Source: Candidatus Gastranaerophilales bacterium (GTDB lineage: Bacteria > Cyanobacteriota > Vampirovibrionia > Gastranaerophilales > Gastranaerophilaceae). From it: a DNA stretch of 64,000 nucleotides. The stretch lies in NCBI GenBank assembly GCA_017415185.1, contig JAFQHZ010000033.1, positions 1 to 64,000 on the forward strand. The letters run 5' to 3'. Positions 15,894-24,798 of this stretch are shown here, one piece after another; position 1 is the stretch's first letter; every line of letters starts with the position of its first letter. The notes below the pieces were generated by a model, which saw nothing but the letters and a program-made list of their open reading frames with translations, searched no databases and had not been told where the DNA came from. A program made the translations under genes and the position numbers.

Positions 15894-17573
15894 ATGAGAG
15901 AAATTTCACCTCTTCAAAAAGAAAGATTGAATTATCAACCAAAGCTTGCTGGCGCTTTAGCAAACGGTATTAATTCAGTTAAATTATCATTAGGCGAAGC
16001 AACAAGCGCAGTTGCTGATAAAGAAGATATTAAAGAATTATTTCCAAATGTTTATGGAAAACCAATTGCAAAATTTACTACAACTGGCGATGATTTATCA
16101 ACAGAAATGAAAAACGTTGGCGTAATTTTATCAGGCGGTCAAGCTCCTGGTGGACATAACGTTATTGCTGGTTTGTATGACGCACTAAAAGCTGCTAATA
16201 AAGAAAATAAATTGTTCGGTTTCTTGGGTGGTCCATCAGGTATTGTTGATGGAAAATATATCGAATTGACTGATGAAATTATGGATAAATACAGAAACAC
16301 AGGTGGTTTTGATATTATTGGCTCAGGCAGAACAAAACTTGAAACAGAATCTCAATTTGAAAAAGCTCTTCAAGTATGCAAAAAATTGAATATTGGCGCT
16401 ATTGTTATCATTGGCGGTGATGATTCTAATACAAACGCTTGTTTATTGGCTGAATGGATGGCTGCAAATAATACTGGAATCAATGTTATTGGCTGCCCTA
16501 AAACAATTGATGGTGACTTAAAAAATGACCAAATCGAAATTTCATTTGGTTTTGATACAGCTACAAAAACTTATGCTGAACTTATCGGAAACATTCAAAG
16601 AGACGCAAATTCTGCTAAAAAATATTGGCACTTTATTAAATTAATGGGTCGTAGCGCTTCTCATGTTTGTTTAGAAGTTGCACTTCAAACTCAACCAAAT
16701 ATCACACTAATTGGCGAAGAAGTTGAAGCTAAAAAACAATCTTTAGAAGAAATTGTTAATTATATGGCAAATATTATTGCTGCTCGTGGAAATCAAGGCA
16801 AAAACTTCGGTATTGCTTTAATTCCAGAAGGTTTAATTGAATTTATTCCTGAAATGAAAGTAATGATTTCTGAATTAAACGATTTAATGGCTAATTTAGA
16901 ACATGATGGAGCTTATCAAGACGCAACTCAAGCTCAAAAATATGAAATTATTACTTCTGAATTAAATCCTGCAAGTGCAAAATTGTTCAATTCTCTTCCA
17001 AGCGCAATTAAAGCTCAATTGTTAATGGATAGAGACCCTCACGGAAACGTTCAAGTTTCAAAAATTGAAACAGAAAAATTATTAATTGAAATGATTGCTC
17101 GTCGTTTAGAAGAAATGAAAGCTCAAGGCTCATACACAGGCAAATTTGCTGACCAAGCTCACTTCTTTGGATACGAAGGAAGATGTGCAATGCCTTCAAA
17201 CTTTGACGCAGACTATTGCTATTCATTAGGCTACAACGCATTTGCTCTTATTCAATCAGGCTTAACTGGTTACTTGTCATCAATTAAAAATACAACTAAA
17301 CCTGCTGCTGAATGGGTTGCAGGCGGCGTTCCTTTAACTATGATGATGAATATGGAAAGACGTCATGGCGCAATGAAGCCAGTAATTAAAAAAGCATTAG
17401 TTGAGCTTGATGGTCCAGTATTCAAAGCATTAGAAGCAAATAGAGACAAATGGGCAATCAACGATTGTTATGTGTTCCCTGGCGCTGTTCAATATTTTGG
17501 ACCTTCTTGCGTATGTGATGTTACAACAATTACATTGCAATTAGAACAAGAAAAATCTTTAGTTAATGTTTAA
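15894..17573 (+). CDS. pfp: Pyrophosphate-dependent phosphofructokinase (long type)
   Basis: The enzyme phosphorylates fructose-6-phosphate using PPi, reversibly, in glycolysis. Its 559 residues match the long PFP class of plants, Chlamydia and spirochaetes. Motifs are GVILSGGQAPGGHNVIAG, then GGDDSNTNA (the second Asp is the PPi-specificity residue that replaces Gly of ATP enzymes), CPKTIDGDLKND and KLMGRSASHV. AAAGGAG is an excellent ribosome-binding site 7 bases before the ATG. It stands alone between a weak promoter and a strong terminator. Confidence 0.93.
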   Translation: MREISPLQKERLNYQPKLAGALANGINSVKLSLGEATSAVADKEDIKELFPNVYGKPIAKFTTTGDDLSTEMKNVGVILSGGQAPGGHNVIAGLYDALKAANKENKLFGFLGGPSGIVDGKYIELTDEIMDKYRNTGGFDIIGSGRTKLETESQFEKALQVCKKLNIGAIVIIGGDDSNTNACLLAEWMAANNTGINVIGCPKTIDGDLKNDQIEISFGFDTATKTYAELIGNIQRDANSAKKYWHFIKLMGRSASHVCLEVALQTQPNITLIGEEVEAKKQSLEEIVNYMANIIAARGNQGKNFGIALIPEGLIEFIPEMKVMISELNDLMANLEHDGAYQDATQAQKYEIITSELNPASAKLFNSLPSAIKAQLLMDRDPHGNVQVSKIETEKLLIEMIARRLEEMKAQGSYTGKFADQAHFFGYEGRCAMPSNFDADYCYSLGYNAFALIQSGLTGYLSSIKNTTKPAAEWVAGGVPLTMMMNMERRHGAMKPVIKKALVELDGPVFKALEANRDKWAINDCYVFPGAVQYFGPSCVCDVTTITLQLEQEKSLVNV

Positions 17574-17592
17574 TTAATTAAAAAAAGAATTG

Positions 17593-17619
17593 ACCGCCCT
17601 TAATTAAGGGCGGTTTTTC
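17593..17619 (+). terminator. Intrinsic terminator after pfp
   Basis: ACCGCCCTTAA / TTAAGGGCGGT (17593-17614) is a perfect palindrome that folds as a GC-rich hairpin. It is followed by TTTTTCT. Confidence 0.92.
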
Positions 17620-17670
17620 TATATCATTTGGTGTATTTTGTAGAAAAAATAAATCTTTGGATTTATAATA

Positions 17671-17696
17671 TAAAAAAAGACCTCTTAAAAAGAGGC
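17671..17696 (-). terminator. Intrinsic terminator after flgL
   Basis: Read on the minus strand, CCTCTT-TTT-AAGAGG is followed by TCTTTTTTT. It closes the minus-strand flagellar operon, 37 bases after the flgL stop, and faces the pfp terminator. Confidence 0.85.
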
Positions 17697-17732
17697 TATA
17701 AATGGTAAGTAAGTAAATTTGTTTTTGTCTTT

Positions 17733-18644
17733 TTAAATATAATCAAGAAGTGATACGCTTCCAAGAACAGTTGTGCCTATTGCATAGCTTGCTTGAAGCG
17801 CAGTTTGAGCGTTGGCTAAATCGGTTGCTGCTTTTGTGATATCAACCTCTTCGAGGTCAACTTTGTCCTCGGTTAATTTTAAAATAGCGTCTTCGTTAAT
17901 TCCTTTTGTGGTTTCAAGTTTTGCAACTTTGGCGCTGACTTTTCCTTGTGTTTGGGTGATGTTGTTTGCGGCTTTGTCTAAAACGCCAAGTTTTTCTCTT
18001 ATTTTGTCGTAATCAAGAGTGTCTGCATTTAAAAGTTCATCCAATTCTCTCATTTGAGAAAAGAAATCAGTTACGCCATCTTGTTCGCCAAGAATTTCTT
18101 CGCCTGTGAAATTGTATGTGAATGTTGTGTTTTCTGAAATTGTGAGGTTTCTTTCCCCTGCTTTTTCGCTGCTGCCTTTATAGACAATGTTTCCATCAAC
18201 ATCATTAACATAAGGCTCTTGTTGTGTATATGTTCCAGAAAAAACATAATTATCAAGATATTTCACATTCATTTTGTCTTTGATTGTTGCAACTCTTTCT
18301 TTAATTTCCATTGCAATTGCTTTTGCGCTATCTGGCACAGTTGTTGCATTAGAAGCTTCAACAACAAGCGCACTGATTGCGCTAAGTTCGTCGGTTACGG
18401 CGCCCAGAGTATCATAAGCTAAATCCATTTCGTTTATTGCAGCTTGAATATTGCTTTGATATATGTCTAATTGCGCTAATTGGTCGTTAAGCTTTAATAC
18501 TTTTGTTGCATCAACAACATTTTCAGACACTTTAGTAAAATTCTTATTTGAAGCAATTTTGTTCATTATATCTAAATAGGTTTGATAAGAATTACCCATT
18601 GAATTTGTTGCCATATTTGTGATTGTTGAAGTTGATACGCGCAT
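17733..18644 (-). CDS. flgL: Hook-filament junction protein FlgL (HAP3)
   Basis: This 303-residue junction protein between hook and filament has the flagellin-fold N-terminus: MRVSTSTITNMATNSMGNS followed by KVSENVVDATKVLKLNDQLA. The C-terminal helix (TDLANAQTALQASYAIGTTV) corresponds to the flagellin/HAP3 ending. It is the last gene of the operon, 21 bases after flgK, with AAGGAT before the ATG, and is followed by a terminator. It is secreted by the flagellar apparatus, probably with FlgN as chaperone. Confidence 0.93.
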   Translation of the reverse strand: MRVSTSTITNMATNSMGNSYQTYLDIMNKIASNKNFTKVSENVVDATKVLKLNDQLAQLDIYQSNIQAAINEMDLAYDTLGAVTDELSAISALVVEASNATTVPDSAKAIAMEIKERVATIKDKMNVKYLDNYVFSGTYTQQEPYVNDVDGNIVYKGSSEKAGERNLTISENTTFTYNFTGEEILGEQDGVTDFFSQMRELDELLNADTLDYDKIREKLGVLDKAANNITQTQGKVSAKVAKLETTKGINEDAILKLTEDKVDLEEVDITKAATDLANAQTALQASYAIGTTVLGSVSLLDYI

Positions 18645-18665
18645 AATAAAAATCCTTTTTTATTT

Positions 18666-20213
18666 TTATACCATACCGATAATTGTACCCATAAGGTCGT
18701 TTATTGTTGAAAACATTTTTGCTGAAGCTTCGTATGCTCTTTGATATTTAATCATGTCGGCAAGTTCTTCATCCAAATTTACGCCAACAATATTAGCGTA
18801 GTTTACAACGTCTGCGTCTGCAATGTCTTGTGCTGTGTCGGCTTTGCTTTGAATACTTGCAATATCCATACCCATTTGTGCAGCATTATTTGTTAAAAAG
18901 TCTGATAATGTGCATTTGTTTTTGCCATTGTTATAAACGCAAATTTTTTCGTTTTGCAATGCACTGATTTTTGTTGCATTGTCTGAATTTCCGATTGATT
19001 TTATCCAGTTTGGATCGATATTTCCATCTTCGTCTGTATAATTAGCCAAATCTATTCTTGCAGCTGAAACTAAAAATGGGTCATCCATTATCGCTGAATT
19101 GATTTGAATATTTCCTGCGTTAATCGCTGCGCCATCTTTTGAATTAAACATTGGCTCATTTGCTTCAATTAAAATCATGTTTCCATTTGCATCTGCTCCA
19201 ATTGCCGCTGCAAAAACGCCTTCATCGTAACTTCCGAACGTTTGAATATCATTTAATGCTGTTGCAAAAGAGCTTGCTGCGCTATCGATTGCATTTTTAA
19301 AGTCGTTAATTGCTGTGAAGTTTTCGCTTCCGTTTAAAAATTCAACATAGGCTTTCATTGAGCCAGAATTAAATGCATCTGTTACTCCGTTTTCAATGAT
19401 ATAATCAGGATTTTCAACTGATTTTAGTGAAAATTTAACTGAACCATCTGGATTTGTTGAATCGAAGTCTGCTTCGATAGTATATTTTAATTCTCCGCCT
19501 TGAACAAGCGCAACATCGCCAAGCATAACATTCACAGTGCCGTTTGCGTTTGTTTCCGTTTTGATATCCATATAATTGGATAATTCTTTTAAAATATTAT
19601 TAATTTCTGTTTGGGTTGAAGTTCCTTGGTTGTTTTTGACATGAGCTTCATTTGCGCTTGCAAGATTGTCTAATAAATCATTAATAAATACAACATTGTT
19701 GCTTACTGTTTGAAATTTATCTTCTTGAATTGAATTGCATTTTGTTGAAATTTCGTTAAATTTTTCGCAAACATTTTGTGCAGCAAGAACATATTGCTGG
19801 CGAATTGATAAATCTGTTGGAAATTGTTCAAGATTTGCTGCGGCTGCATAAAATTCATTTAATAAGCCATTTAAGCCATTGTCGCCTAATTCGTCCGCTA
19901 TTCCTTCAAGTTCGCCTAGCGCATCCGCTAGAGTGTTGTAATAGTTTGTATCGGCGTTTGAATCTAATAAATTTTTAAATGCAGCATCATCAATATAATC
20001 AGAAAGAGAAGATATTGAAGCGCCATTCATTCCTTTTATTGTTGAAATTACATTTTCGCAATTTGTTGTATAGTCGTTTGTGACAAAATTAACTCTTTGT
20101 CTATGATATCCATCAACATGAAGATTGGCAATGTTTTGGGAAACAACAGTCAGCGCATACTGGTTGTTTTTCATTGAACCTATGGAAATATTCATACTTT
20201 GATTAAGCGACAT
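18666..20213 (-). CDS. flgK: Hook-filament junction protein FlgK (HAP1)
   Basis: The protein has 515 residues. The N-terminus SIGSMKNNQYALTVVSQNIA and NLHVDGYHRQRV match the rod/hook family helix. The C-terminus VNLDEELADMIKYQRAYEAS and FSTINDLMGTIIGMV is the diagnostic FlgK ending. The middle is variable and beta-rich, as usual. flgN is directly upstream (26 bases) and flgL downstream (21 bases), the classical flgN-flgK-flgL order. Confidence 0.95.
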   Translation of the reverse strand: MSLNQSMNISIGSMKNNQYALTVVSQNIANLHVDGYHRQRVNFVTNDYTTNCENVISTIKGMNGASISSLSDYIDDAAFKNLLDSNADTNYYNTLADALGELEGIADELGDNGLNGLLNEFYAAAANLEQFPTDLSIRQQYVLAAQNVCEKFNEISTKCNSIQEDKFQTVSNNVVFINDLLDNLASANEAHVKNNQGTSTQTEINNILKELSNYMDIKTETNANGTVNVMLGDVALVQGGELKYTIEADFDSTNPDGSVKFSLKSVENPDYIIENGVTDAFNSGSMKAYVEFLNGSENFTAINDFKNAIDSAASSFATALNDIQTFGSYDEGVFAAAIGADANGNMILIEANEPMFNSKDGAAINAGNIQINSAIMDDPFLVSAARIDLANYTDEDGNIDPNWIKSIGNSDNATKISALQNEKICVYNNGKNKCTLSDFLTNNAAQMGMDIASIQSKADTAQDIADADVVNYANIVGVNLDEELADMIKYQRAYEASAKMFSTINDLMGTIIGMV

Positions 20214-20239
20214 AATTAAATCCTTTTAAATCCTTTATT

Positions 20240-20629
20240 TTAGGCTTCTTCCGTGATTGATGAAATATCCAAACTTTCGCTATCTTGGCAACAAGCGCCT
20301 TTTGCGTTGTAAGAGGTTTTTTCGTTTTGTGCTATATTTAAAATACCAGAAAGTATGTTGTTTATAACACCGAGCGAATGTTTTATTAATATTTCGTTAT
20401 TTTCTTGAATAACCTTAATTTCTTCACCAAGTTTTTTTAGATTTTCTTTTTCGTTTTCAGAGAAAGAATTGTTTTTTAGGTTGAATTTTTTGATTTTTTC
20501 GCCAACAACAATTATTGCTTCATCGGTTTGGTTTAAAGCTTCTAAGTTTTTTTTGATTATTGCTTCTTTTTTTTCAAGCAAAATTTCTTTTAATTCTAAA
20601 AAAGAATTATAAACTTCATTGTAATTCAT
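20240..20629 (-). CDS. flgN: FlgN-like chaperone for FlgK/FlgL
   Basis: This 129-residue all-helical protein has heptad patterning throughout (LELKEILLEKKEAIIKKNLE, LNQTDEAIIVVGEKIKKFNL) and matches the helical hairpin layout of FlgN export chaperones. The position immediately before flgK is the strongest evidence. The C-terminal 25 residues contain two adjacent Cys and look flexible, as expected for a substrate-binding tail. It is preceded after 9 bases by the unknown 108-residue gene. Confidence 0.75.
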   Translation of the reverse strand: MNYNEVYNSFLELKEILLEKKEAIIKKNLEALNQTDEAIIVVGEKIKKFNLKNNSFSENEKENLKKLGEEIKVIQENNEILIKHSLGVINNILSGILNIAQNEKTSYNAKGACCQDSESLDISSITEEA

Positions 20630-20638
20630 TACTTACCC

Positions 20639-20965
20639 TTATACGCAGAAATCTGCGATTACGCTTCTCCCATACATCAAACCATAATTAATGTCGTCAA
20701 TTGTTAAACTCTCTCCCATTGAAGACGCATATTGTTGAATTTCTGCAACATCAATGCCATTGTTGTTTGATTTTTTTGCGGTTTGTTGTATTTTTTTCTC
20801 GTCTATTAATTGAATATCATCTTTTTTTATTTCTTGCAATTCAGTATTTGGTGTATTTTCTTCGCTTTTTTGAACTTCAAAAGCTCGACGTGCAGTATTT
20901 AAGTTCAATTTTGAAATAGAATTTGCAATTTGCGATGAAATATTTGTGTTGTTGTTGATATCCAT
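20639..20965 (-). CDS. Unknown flagellar-operon protein at the usual flgM position
   Basis: The protein has 108 residues. The N-terminal two thirds is polar (Asn, Gln, Lys, Glu) and probably disordered. The last 40 residues (DVAEIQQYASSMGESLTIDD then NYGLMYGRSVIADFCV) could form helices. It sits between flgJ and flgN, where flgM (anti-sigma-28) lies in many genomes, and its length and disorder fit. I do not see the FlgM core pattern (R...I..IK..I..G.Y), so it could equally be an unrelated lineage-specific protein. Its stop is followed after 9 bases by flgN, and its ATG abuts the flgJ stop. Confidence 0.45.
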   Translation of the reverse strand: MDINNNTNISSQIANSISKLNLNTARRAFEVQKSEENTPNTELQEIKKDDIQLIDEKKIQQTAKKSNNNGIDVAEIQQYASSMGESLTIDDINYGLMYGRSVIADFCV

Positions 20966-21297
20966 TATTTAACTTGTCTTTCTAATTGTGTGTATAATTG
21001 TTTTGCAACGCCAATGCTAGTGTTAGGATTGGAAGAAATTTCACGGGCGATTTGGTTATACATAAACGATTTTAAATTGTCCATGTATTTTGATTCTTGA
21101 AAAAGTGAATTTTCTTTATCGATTGTTTTATCCATTTCTGTCATCATTTTAGCTACAAAAATAGATTCAAATTCGCTTGCTACTTTTTGAAGCTGTTCTT
21201 TTTCTGATTTAGAATTTCCTTTAATATTTTCAATTGCTGATAAATCAGAACTGTTTGACATATATGCTGAGCCCATTGAAGAAATATAATTATTCAT
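20965..21297 (-). CDS. flgJ: FlgJ-type rod-binding protein (no muramidase domain)
   Basis: The 110 residues correspond to the N-terminal rod-capping domain of FlgJ only: ASEFESIFVAKMMTEMDKTI, SKYMDNLKSFMYNQIAREIS, and a closing GVAKQLYTQLE. The peptidoglycan hydrolase half of gammaproteobacterial FlgJ is missing. The transglycosylase encoded at the head of this operon (25653-26318) may supply that activity. It overlaps flgI by one base (TAATG). Confidence 0.9.
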   Translation of the reverse strand: MNNYISSMGSAYMSNSSDLSAIENIKGNSKSEKEQLQKVASEFESIFVAKMMTEMDKTIDKENSLFQESKYMDNLKSFMYNQIAREISSNPNTSIGVAKQLYTQLERQVK

Positions 21298-22409
21298 TAG
21301 ATTATCTCCAATTCTGCTTGTAGGCTTCCTGCCGTTGCTAATGCTTGCAAAATCGCAATTAAATCAATCGGAGTTACGCCGATGTTGTTTAGTGCGCTAA
21401 CAAGGTCTGAAAGGCTTGAATTTGCTTGCATTTCGATTAAGGAACCTTGTTTTTCGTTGATTTGAACAGCAGCATTTTGGATAATTCCTGCTTGAGCAGG
21501 GGCAACGGGCACAACTTCGTTTTCAACTTGAATTGTAACTGTTATTCCGCCGTGCGCAATTGCTGCGGGCATTAATTTTGTATTTCCGCCAATTACGATT
21601 GTTCCAGTTCTTTCGTTTACGATTACTTTTGCTTTTTCTGAAACAGCGCCAACGATTTGATTTTCGATTAATGATAAAAATGTTACTCTGTCGTCTCTAT
21701 ATTTTTGTGGAATTGTTACCTCAACAGCTCCACCATCAAGTGCTTTAGCTGGTGCAATTCGAGTTGAAATTGTTTTAGAGATTCTTGAAGCCATTGTGTA
21801 GTCAGCTTTGTCTAAAAGCAAAGTCAAGGTTGTTTCATCGCCAATTGTGGATAAAATATCCCTTTCAACAATTGCTCCGTTTGGCACACGTCCTGTTGTT
21901 GTAACGCCTTTTGAAGCGCTTGCTCCGCCTTGCGCTGCTCTAATTCCGCCTGTTGAAACGGGACCTTGCGCAACGGCGACGATTTCACCGTTTGGCGCTC
22001 TTAGCTGAGTTTGTACTAAAACACCGCCAGATAAACTTTTAGCATCAGCCATTGCTGAAACTGTGACATCCAGTTTATCGCCTTCTTTAGCGAATGGTGG
22101 AATGGTCGCAGTTACGATAACTGCTGCTGATGTACCTTTTTGAATATAGTTTGATTGGTCAATTACTGTTCCTAGCGATAATAGCATTTGTTGGCTTGTC
22201 ATTTGGGTATGACGTGAGTTATCACCTGTGTTTTGTAAACCAACAACTAAGCCATAACCTACAACTTGGTTTTCTCTTATTCCTTTGATATGGGTTATGT
22301 CTTTAATTCTTAATGTTTGCTCGGAAATCGCTTCTACTTGCGCTATATTTCCAAGAATCATAAAACTTAAAAGAATTAATGCTATTAATTTTTTAATTTT
22401 CATTGTCAT
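21297..22409 (-). CDS. flgI: Flagellar P-ring protein FlgI
   Basis: The P-ring forms a bushing in the peptidoglycan layer. The 370 residues begin with a signal peptide (KLIALILLSFMILGNIAQVEA) and continue with RIKDITHIKGIRENQVVGYG, GLQNTGDNS and the family C-terminus (SDLVSALNNIGVTPIDLIAI). All family landmarks are present. It follows the element-containing gap after flgH and overlaps flgJ by one base. Its presence with flgH implies an outer membrane. Confidence 0.96.
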   Translation of the reverse strand: MTMKIKKLIALILLSFMILGNIAQVEAISEQTLRIKDITHIKGIRENQVVGYGLVVGLQNTGDNSRHTQMTSQQMLLSLGTVIDQSNYIQKGTSAAVIVTATIPPFAKEGDKLDVTVSAMADAKSLSGGVLVQTQLRAPNGEIVAVAQGPVSTGGIRAAQGGASASKGVTTTGRVPNGAIVERDILSTIGDETTLTLLLDKADYTMASRISKTISTRIAPAKALDGGAVEVTIPQKYRDDRVTFLSLIENQIVGAVSEKAKVIVNERTGTIVIGGNTKLMPAAIAHGGITVTIQVENEVVPVAPAQAGIIQNAAVQINEKQGSLIEMQANSSLSDLVSALNNIGVTPIDLIAILQALATAGSLQAELEII

Positions 22410-22516
22410 TACCTTACTTACCTTATCTTTATTTGGTATGGTTTTTGCTCTTTTTGCTTACGAGCTTTTTATCTATTTCCCTTAACTTTGCTCATTAGGC
22501 TTGTTTGTTTCGGGTT
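22410..22516 (-). repeat. Intergenic element (family copy) between flgH and flgI
   Basis: On the minus strand this 107-base gap contains ATGAGCAAAG and, further on, ACCATACCAAA followed by AAGATAAGGTAAGTAAGG just before flgI. The same GAGCAAAG ... ACCRTACCAAA pair occurs at 11119-11310, and in part at 3956-4025. There is no ORF or terminator; it is inside an operon. Confidence 0.45.
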
Positions 22517-23125
22517 TTAGAAAATTGTACGAATTGCTTTATCCAATATGCCTTCGTTTTGACCACGAGAAACTGTGCCTGCGCCATTCATTGCGAATTG
22601 CAAGTTTGCAACTTGGCTTGATAAAATTTCTCCTGATTGATTTATCCATTTTGGATCAACAATTCCTGATATGATTAAGTCTAGTCTTTCGTTTTGGTTT
22701 ACTAGACTTTTTTTGCCTTGAACTAATAAATTTCCATTTGGAAGCACTTGAACAACTTGAGCAACAACTGTGTCAGTCAAAGTCATAACTCTTGAAAGCT
22801 GTGTTTCTCCAGTCACGCTCAAATTGCCTTCTGTTCCGTTTAGTGCATCTTTAAAGCTTGTGTTGAAAATTGAGTTAAATGCTTTTGTTAGGTTTTCTGC
22901 TAATGAGCTTTGTTTTTGTGTTGAATATGTTCCTGTGTCGCTCATTGCAGGAGCTTCATCAATTACAATTGAAACTAAATCTCCAATTCCTCTTGCTCGA
23001 ACTGACGAAAACAATGCTTTTGGCTCAATTGTCGAACTTTGAGAAGCATTTAAAGAAAACAAACTTTCCGCATTTGTTATTAGAGTTGTGCTTAATATTA
23101 AAGATAGAATTAAAAACTTTTTCAT
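22517..23125 (-). CDS. flgH: Flagellar L-ring protein FlgH (no lipobox)
   Basis: This outer-membrane ring subunit has 202 residues. Family text is SSVRARGIGDLVSIVIDE, LTDTVVAQVVQVLPNGNLLV, GKKSLVNQNERLDLIISGIV and the SRGQNEGILDKAIRTIF ending. Classical FlgH is a lipoprotein; here the signal peptide (MKKFLILSLILSTTLITNAES) contains no cysteine, so lipidation is not expected. Its ATG lies immediately after the flgA stop. Confidence 0.93.
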   Translation of the reverse strand: MKKFLILSLILSTTLITNAESLFSLNASQSSTIEPKALFSSVRARGIGDLVSIVIDEAPAMSDTGTYSTQKQSSLAENLTKAFNSIFNTSFKDALNGTEGNLSVTGETQLSRVMTLTDTVVAQVVQVLPNGNLLVQGKKSLVNQNERLDLIISGIVDPKWINQSGEILSSQVANLQFAMNGAGTVSRGQNEGILDKAIRTIF

Positions 23126-23126
23126 T

Positions 23127-23846
23127 TTATATCCTTACTATTACTTCGTTTTCAGATTTTATAATTCCATTATAGGTTTTGTTATATTTATCGGATTTCA
23201 CGAGAATTCTTTCCCCGATTGCTCCGTCTTTTAAGGCTTTACCTCTTAGTTTGATATTCATATTCTTTGATTCAAAAACTATATCTATGCTTGAATTTTT
23301 GAGCATTACAGCTTTTTGTTTTGCGTATGTTTCAAGAATTACACTTCCTTTTGGATAATTCCTTGTAGATATTAAATTTGAAACTTGATTAGAATATGTT
23401 TTTCCTAAGTATTTTGAAATTTCTCTTTTTTCTAGTTTTGTGTTTGTTTGATTGATTGTTTGGTTATATGCTATTGTTTCTGAGGCTACTAAAACAGGAG
23501 CATACACTTGAGTTTGCACGTTAATTGGAAAAGCTTTAATTATTGTTCCATTTGAGTTTTTAACAAGAATTCTTTTGTATGAATTTTGAGAAAAATTGTT
23601 GTTTTGAGAAATTATTTCGATTTTTGGTTTAGTTGTTTCGTTTGTGATGATTGATTGGTTTGAAATTCCTAAGATATTAATTTTAAAATCATTACTATAT
23701 TCTGCTAGTTGAGCTTTAATTTCTGGTGTGATTTTAGATAATATATCTTCTTTTAATTCTGAATGAGTTAAAGTGTAGCAAAATGAAGCATTTGAGCTGA
23801 ATGCTAAAATTAAAAATAGTATTAAATTTTTAATTTGTTTTTTCAT
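23127..23846 (-). CDS. flgA: P-ring assembly chaperone FlgA
   Basis: The 239 residues begin with a signal peptide (NLILFLILAFSSNASFCYT). The C-terminal 130 residues match the SAF-containing chaperone: REISKYLGKTYSNQVSNLIS, then GSVILETYAKQKAVMLKNSS, then GKALKDGAIGERILVKS and the final NGIIKSENEVIVRI. It acts in the periplasm on FlgI. Just upstream on the same strand is a 157-base GCCGT-hairpin element; downstream is flgH with a one-base gap. Confidence 0.9.
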   Translation of the reverse strand: MKKQIKNLILFLILAFSSNASFCYTLTHSELKEDILSKITPEIKAQLAEYSNDFKINILGISNQSIITNETTKPKIEIISQNNNFSQNSYKRILVKNSNGTIIKAFPINVQTQVYAPVLVASETIAYNQTINQTNTKLEKREISKYLGKTYSNQVSNLISTRNYPKGSVILETYAKQKAVMLKNSSIDIVFESKNMNIKLRGKALKDGAIGERILVKSDKYNKTYNGIIKSENEVIVRI

Positions 23847-24003
23847 TTTGTTTCCTTATCTTTCCCGCCTGTGGGTACTTCGTCATACTCGCTATCACTT
23901 TGTTGTCGCTCGTTGCCTCAATTATCCTACGGCGGCTATCAATAGTTGCGCCTAAAGCGTCAAAATTTGTCATTTTGCCGTTTTATTTACGGCTTCACCC
24001 TGT
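23847..24003 (-). repeat. Long form of the GCCGT-hairpin intergenic element between flgG and flgA
   Basis: On the minus strand the gap begins CAGGGTGAAGCCGTAAAT...ACGGCAAAATGAC and ends ATAAGGAAACAAA-ATG. It shares both ends with the 51-base spacer after fliE (14024-14074) but has about 100 extra, GC-richer bases in the middle (including GGCAACGAGCGACAAC and ATGACGAAGTACCC). It looks like an insertion or deletion polymorphism of one repeat type. There is no coding potential. Confidence 0.6.
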
Positions 24004-24789
24004 TTATACTATTTGATTAGTTTGTTGAAGAATATCAGAACCTGCTGTAATTACTTTTGAATTCGATTCATAGGCTCTTTCTGTTTTAATTAGTCCGATT
24101 AATTCTTCTACAATTTGAACATTTGACCCTTCAATGAAACATTGTTCAATTGTTCCATAGCCTTCTTCGCCGGCAGTTCCTTGAAGAGGTGTTCCTGACG
24201 CTTGTGTTTCACGGTATAAATTGTGTCCGATTGCCATTAAGCCTGAAGGATTTTGAAATTTTGTCAATTGAATTTGTCCAAGTTGGGTTTGTTCGGAATT
24301 TGTTCCTGTTGTGCAAGAAACAATCCCTGCTTGAGAAATTGTGATTTCTTTGGCATTGATTGGAATTGTGATTGGTGGTTGTAATTGGTAACCATCAGTT
24401 GTTACGATTGAACCATTTGAATCCATTTTCCAAGCGCCATCACGAGTGTAAGCAATAGAGCCATCATCAAGTGTTACTTGGAAAAAGCCATCGCCAGCAA
24501 TAGCAACATCGAGTTGTCTATCTGTTGATTGAAGGTGACCAGTTGAAAAAATTCTTGTTGTTGCAGCGGTTTTAACACCAAGACCAACTTCAATCCCCAC
24601 TGGTTGATATGTTCCTTGACCCATTTGTGCGCCTGGAGTTCTGTGGATTTGGCTTAAAAGGTCTTGGAATTCTGCTCTAACTTTTTTATAACCATAAGTT
24701 GATAAGTTTGCTACGTTGTTTGATATTACATCTAAGTTGTTTTGTTGTGCAATCATCCCTGTTGCTGCTGTTGTAAGCGCTCTTAACAT
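24004..24789 (-). CDS. flgG: Distal rod protein FlgG
   Basis: The protein has 261 residues. MLRALTTAATGMIAQQNNLD and VISNNVANLSTYGYKKVRAE give the rod-protein N-terminus. LQSTDRQLDVAIAGDGFFQV and AYTRDGAWKMDSNGSIVTTD are core FlgG motifs. EELIGLIKTERAYESNSKVI is the C-terminal helix. The length is canonical. It follows the FlgF-like gene by 9 bases. Confidence 0.96.
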   Translation of the reverse strand: MLRALTTAATGMIAQQNNLDVISNNVANLSTYGYKKVRAEFQDLLSQIHRTPGAQMGQGTYQPVGIEVGLGVKTAATTRIFSTGHLQSTDRQLDVAIAGDGFFQVTLDDGSIAYTRDGAWKMDSNGSIVTTDGYQLQPPITIPINAKEITISQAGIVSCTTGTNSEQTQLGQIQLTKFQNPSGLMAIGHNLYRETQASGTPLQGTAGEEGYGTIEQCFIEGSNVQIVEELIGLIKTERAYESNSKVITAGSDILQQTNQIV

Positions 24790-24798
24790 TTTTTACCC

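Noticed and set aside
17812-18422. Plus-strand and alternative-frame ORFs within flgL
   Set aside because: They are antisense or frame-shifted shadows of a clear FlgL, with low-complexity Cys/Phe/Ser translation.
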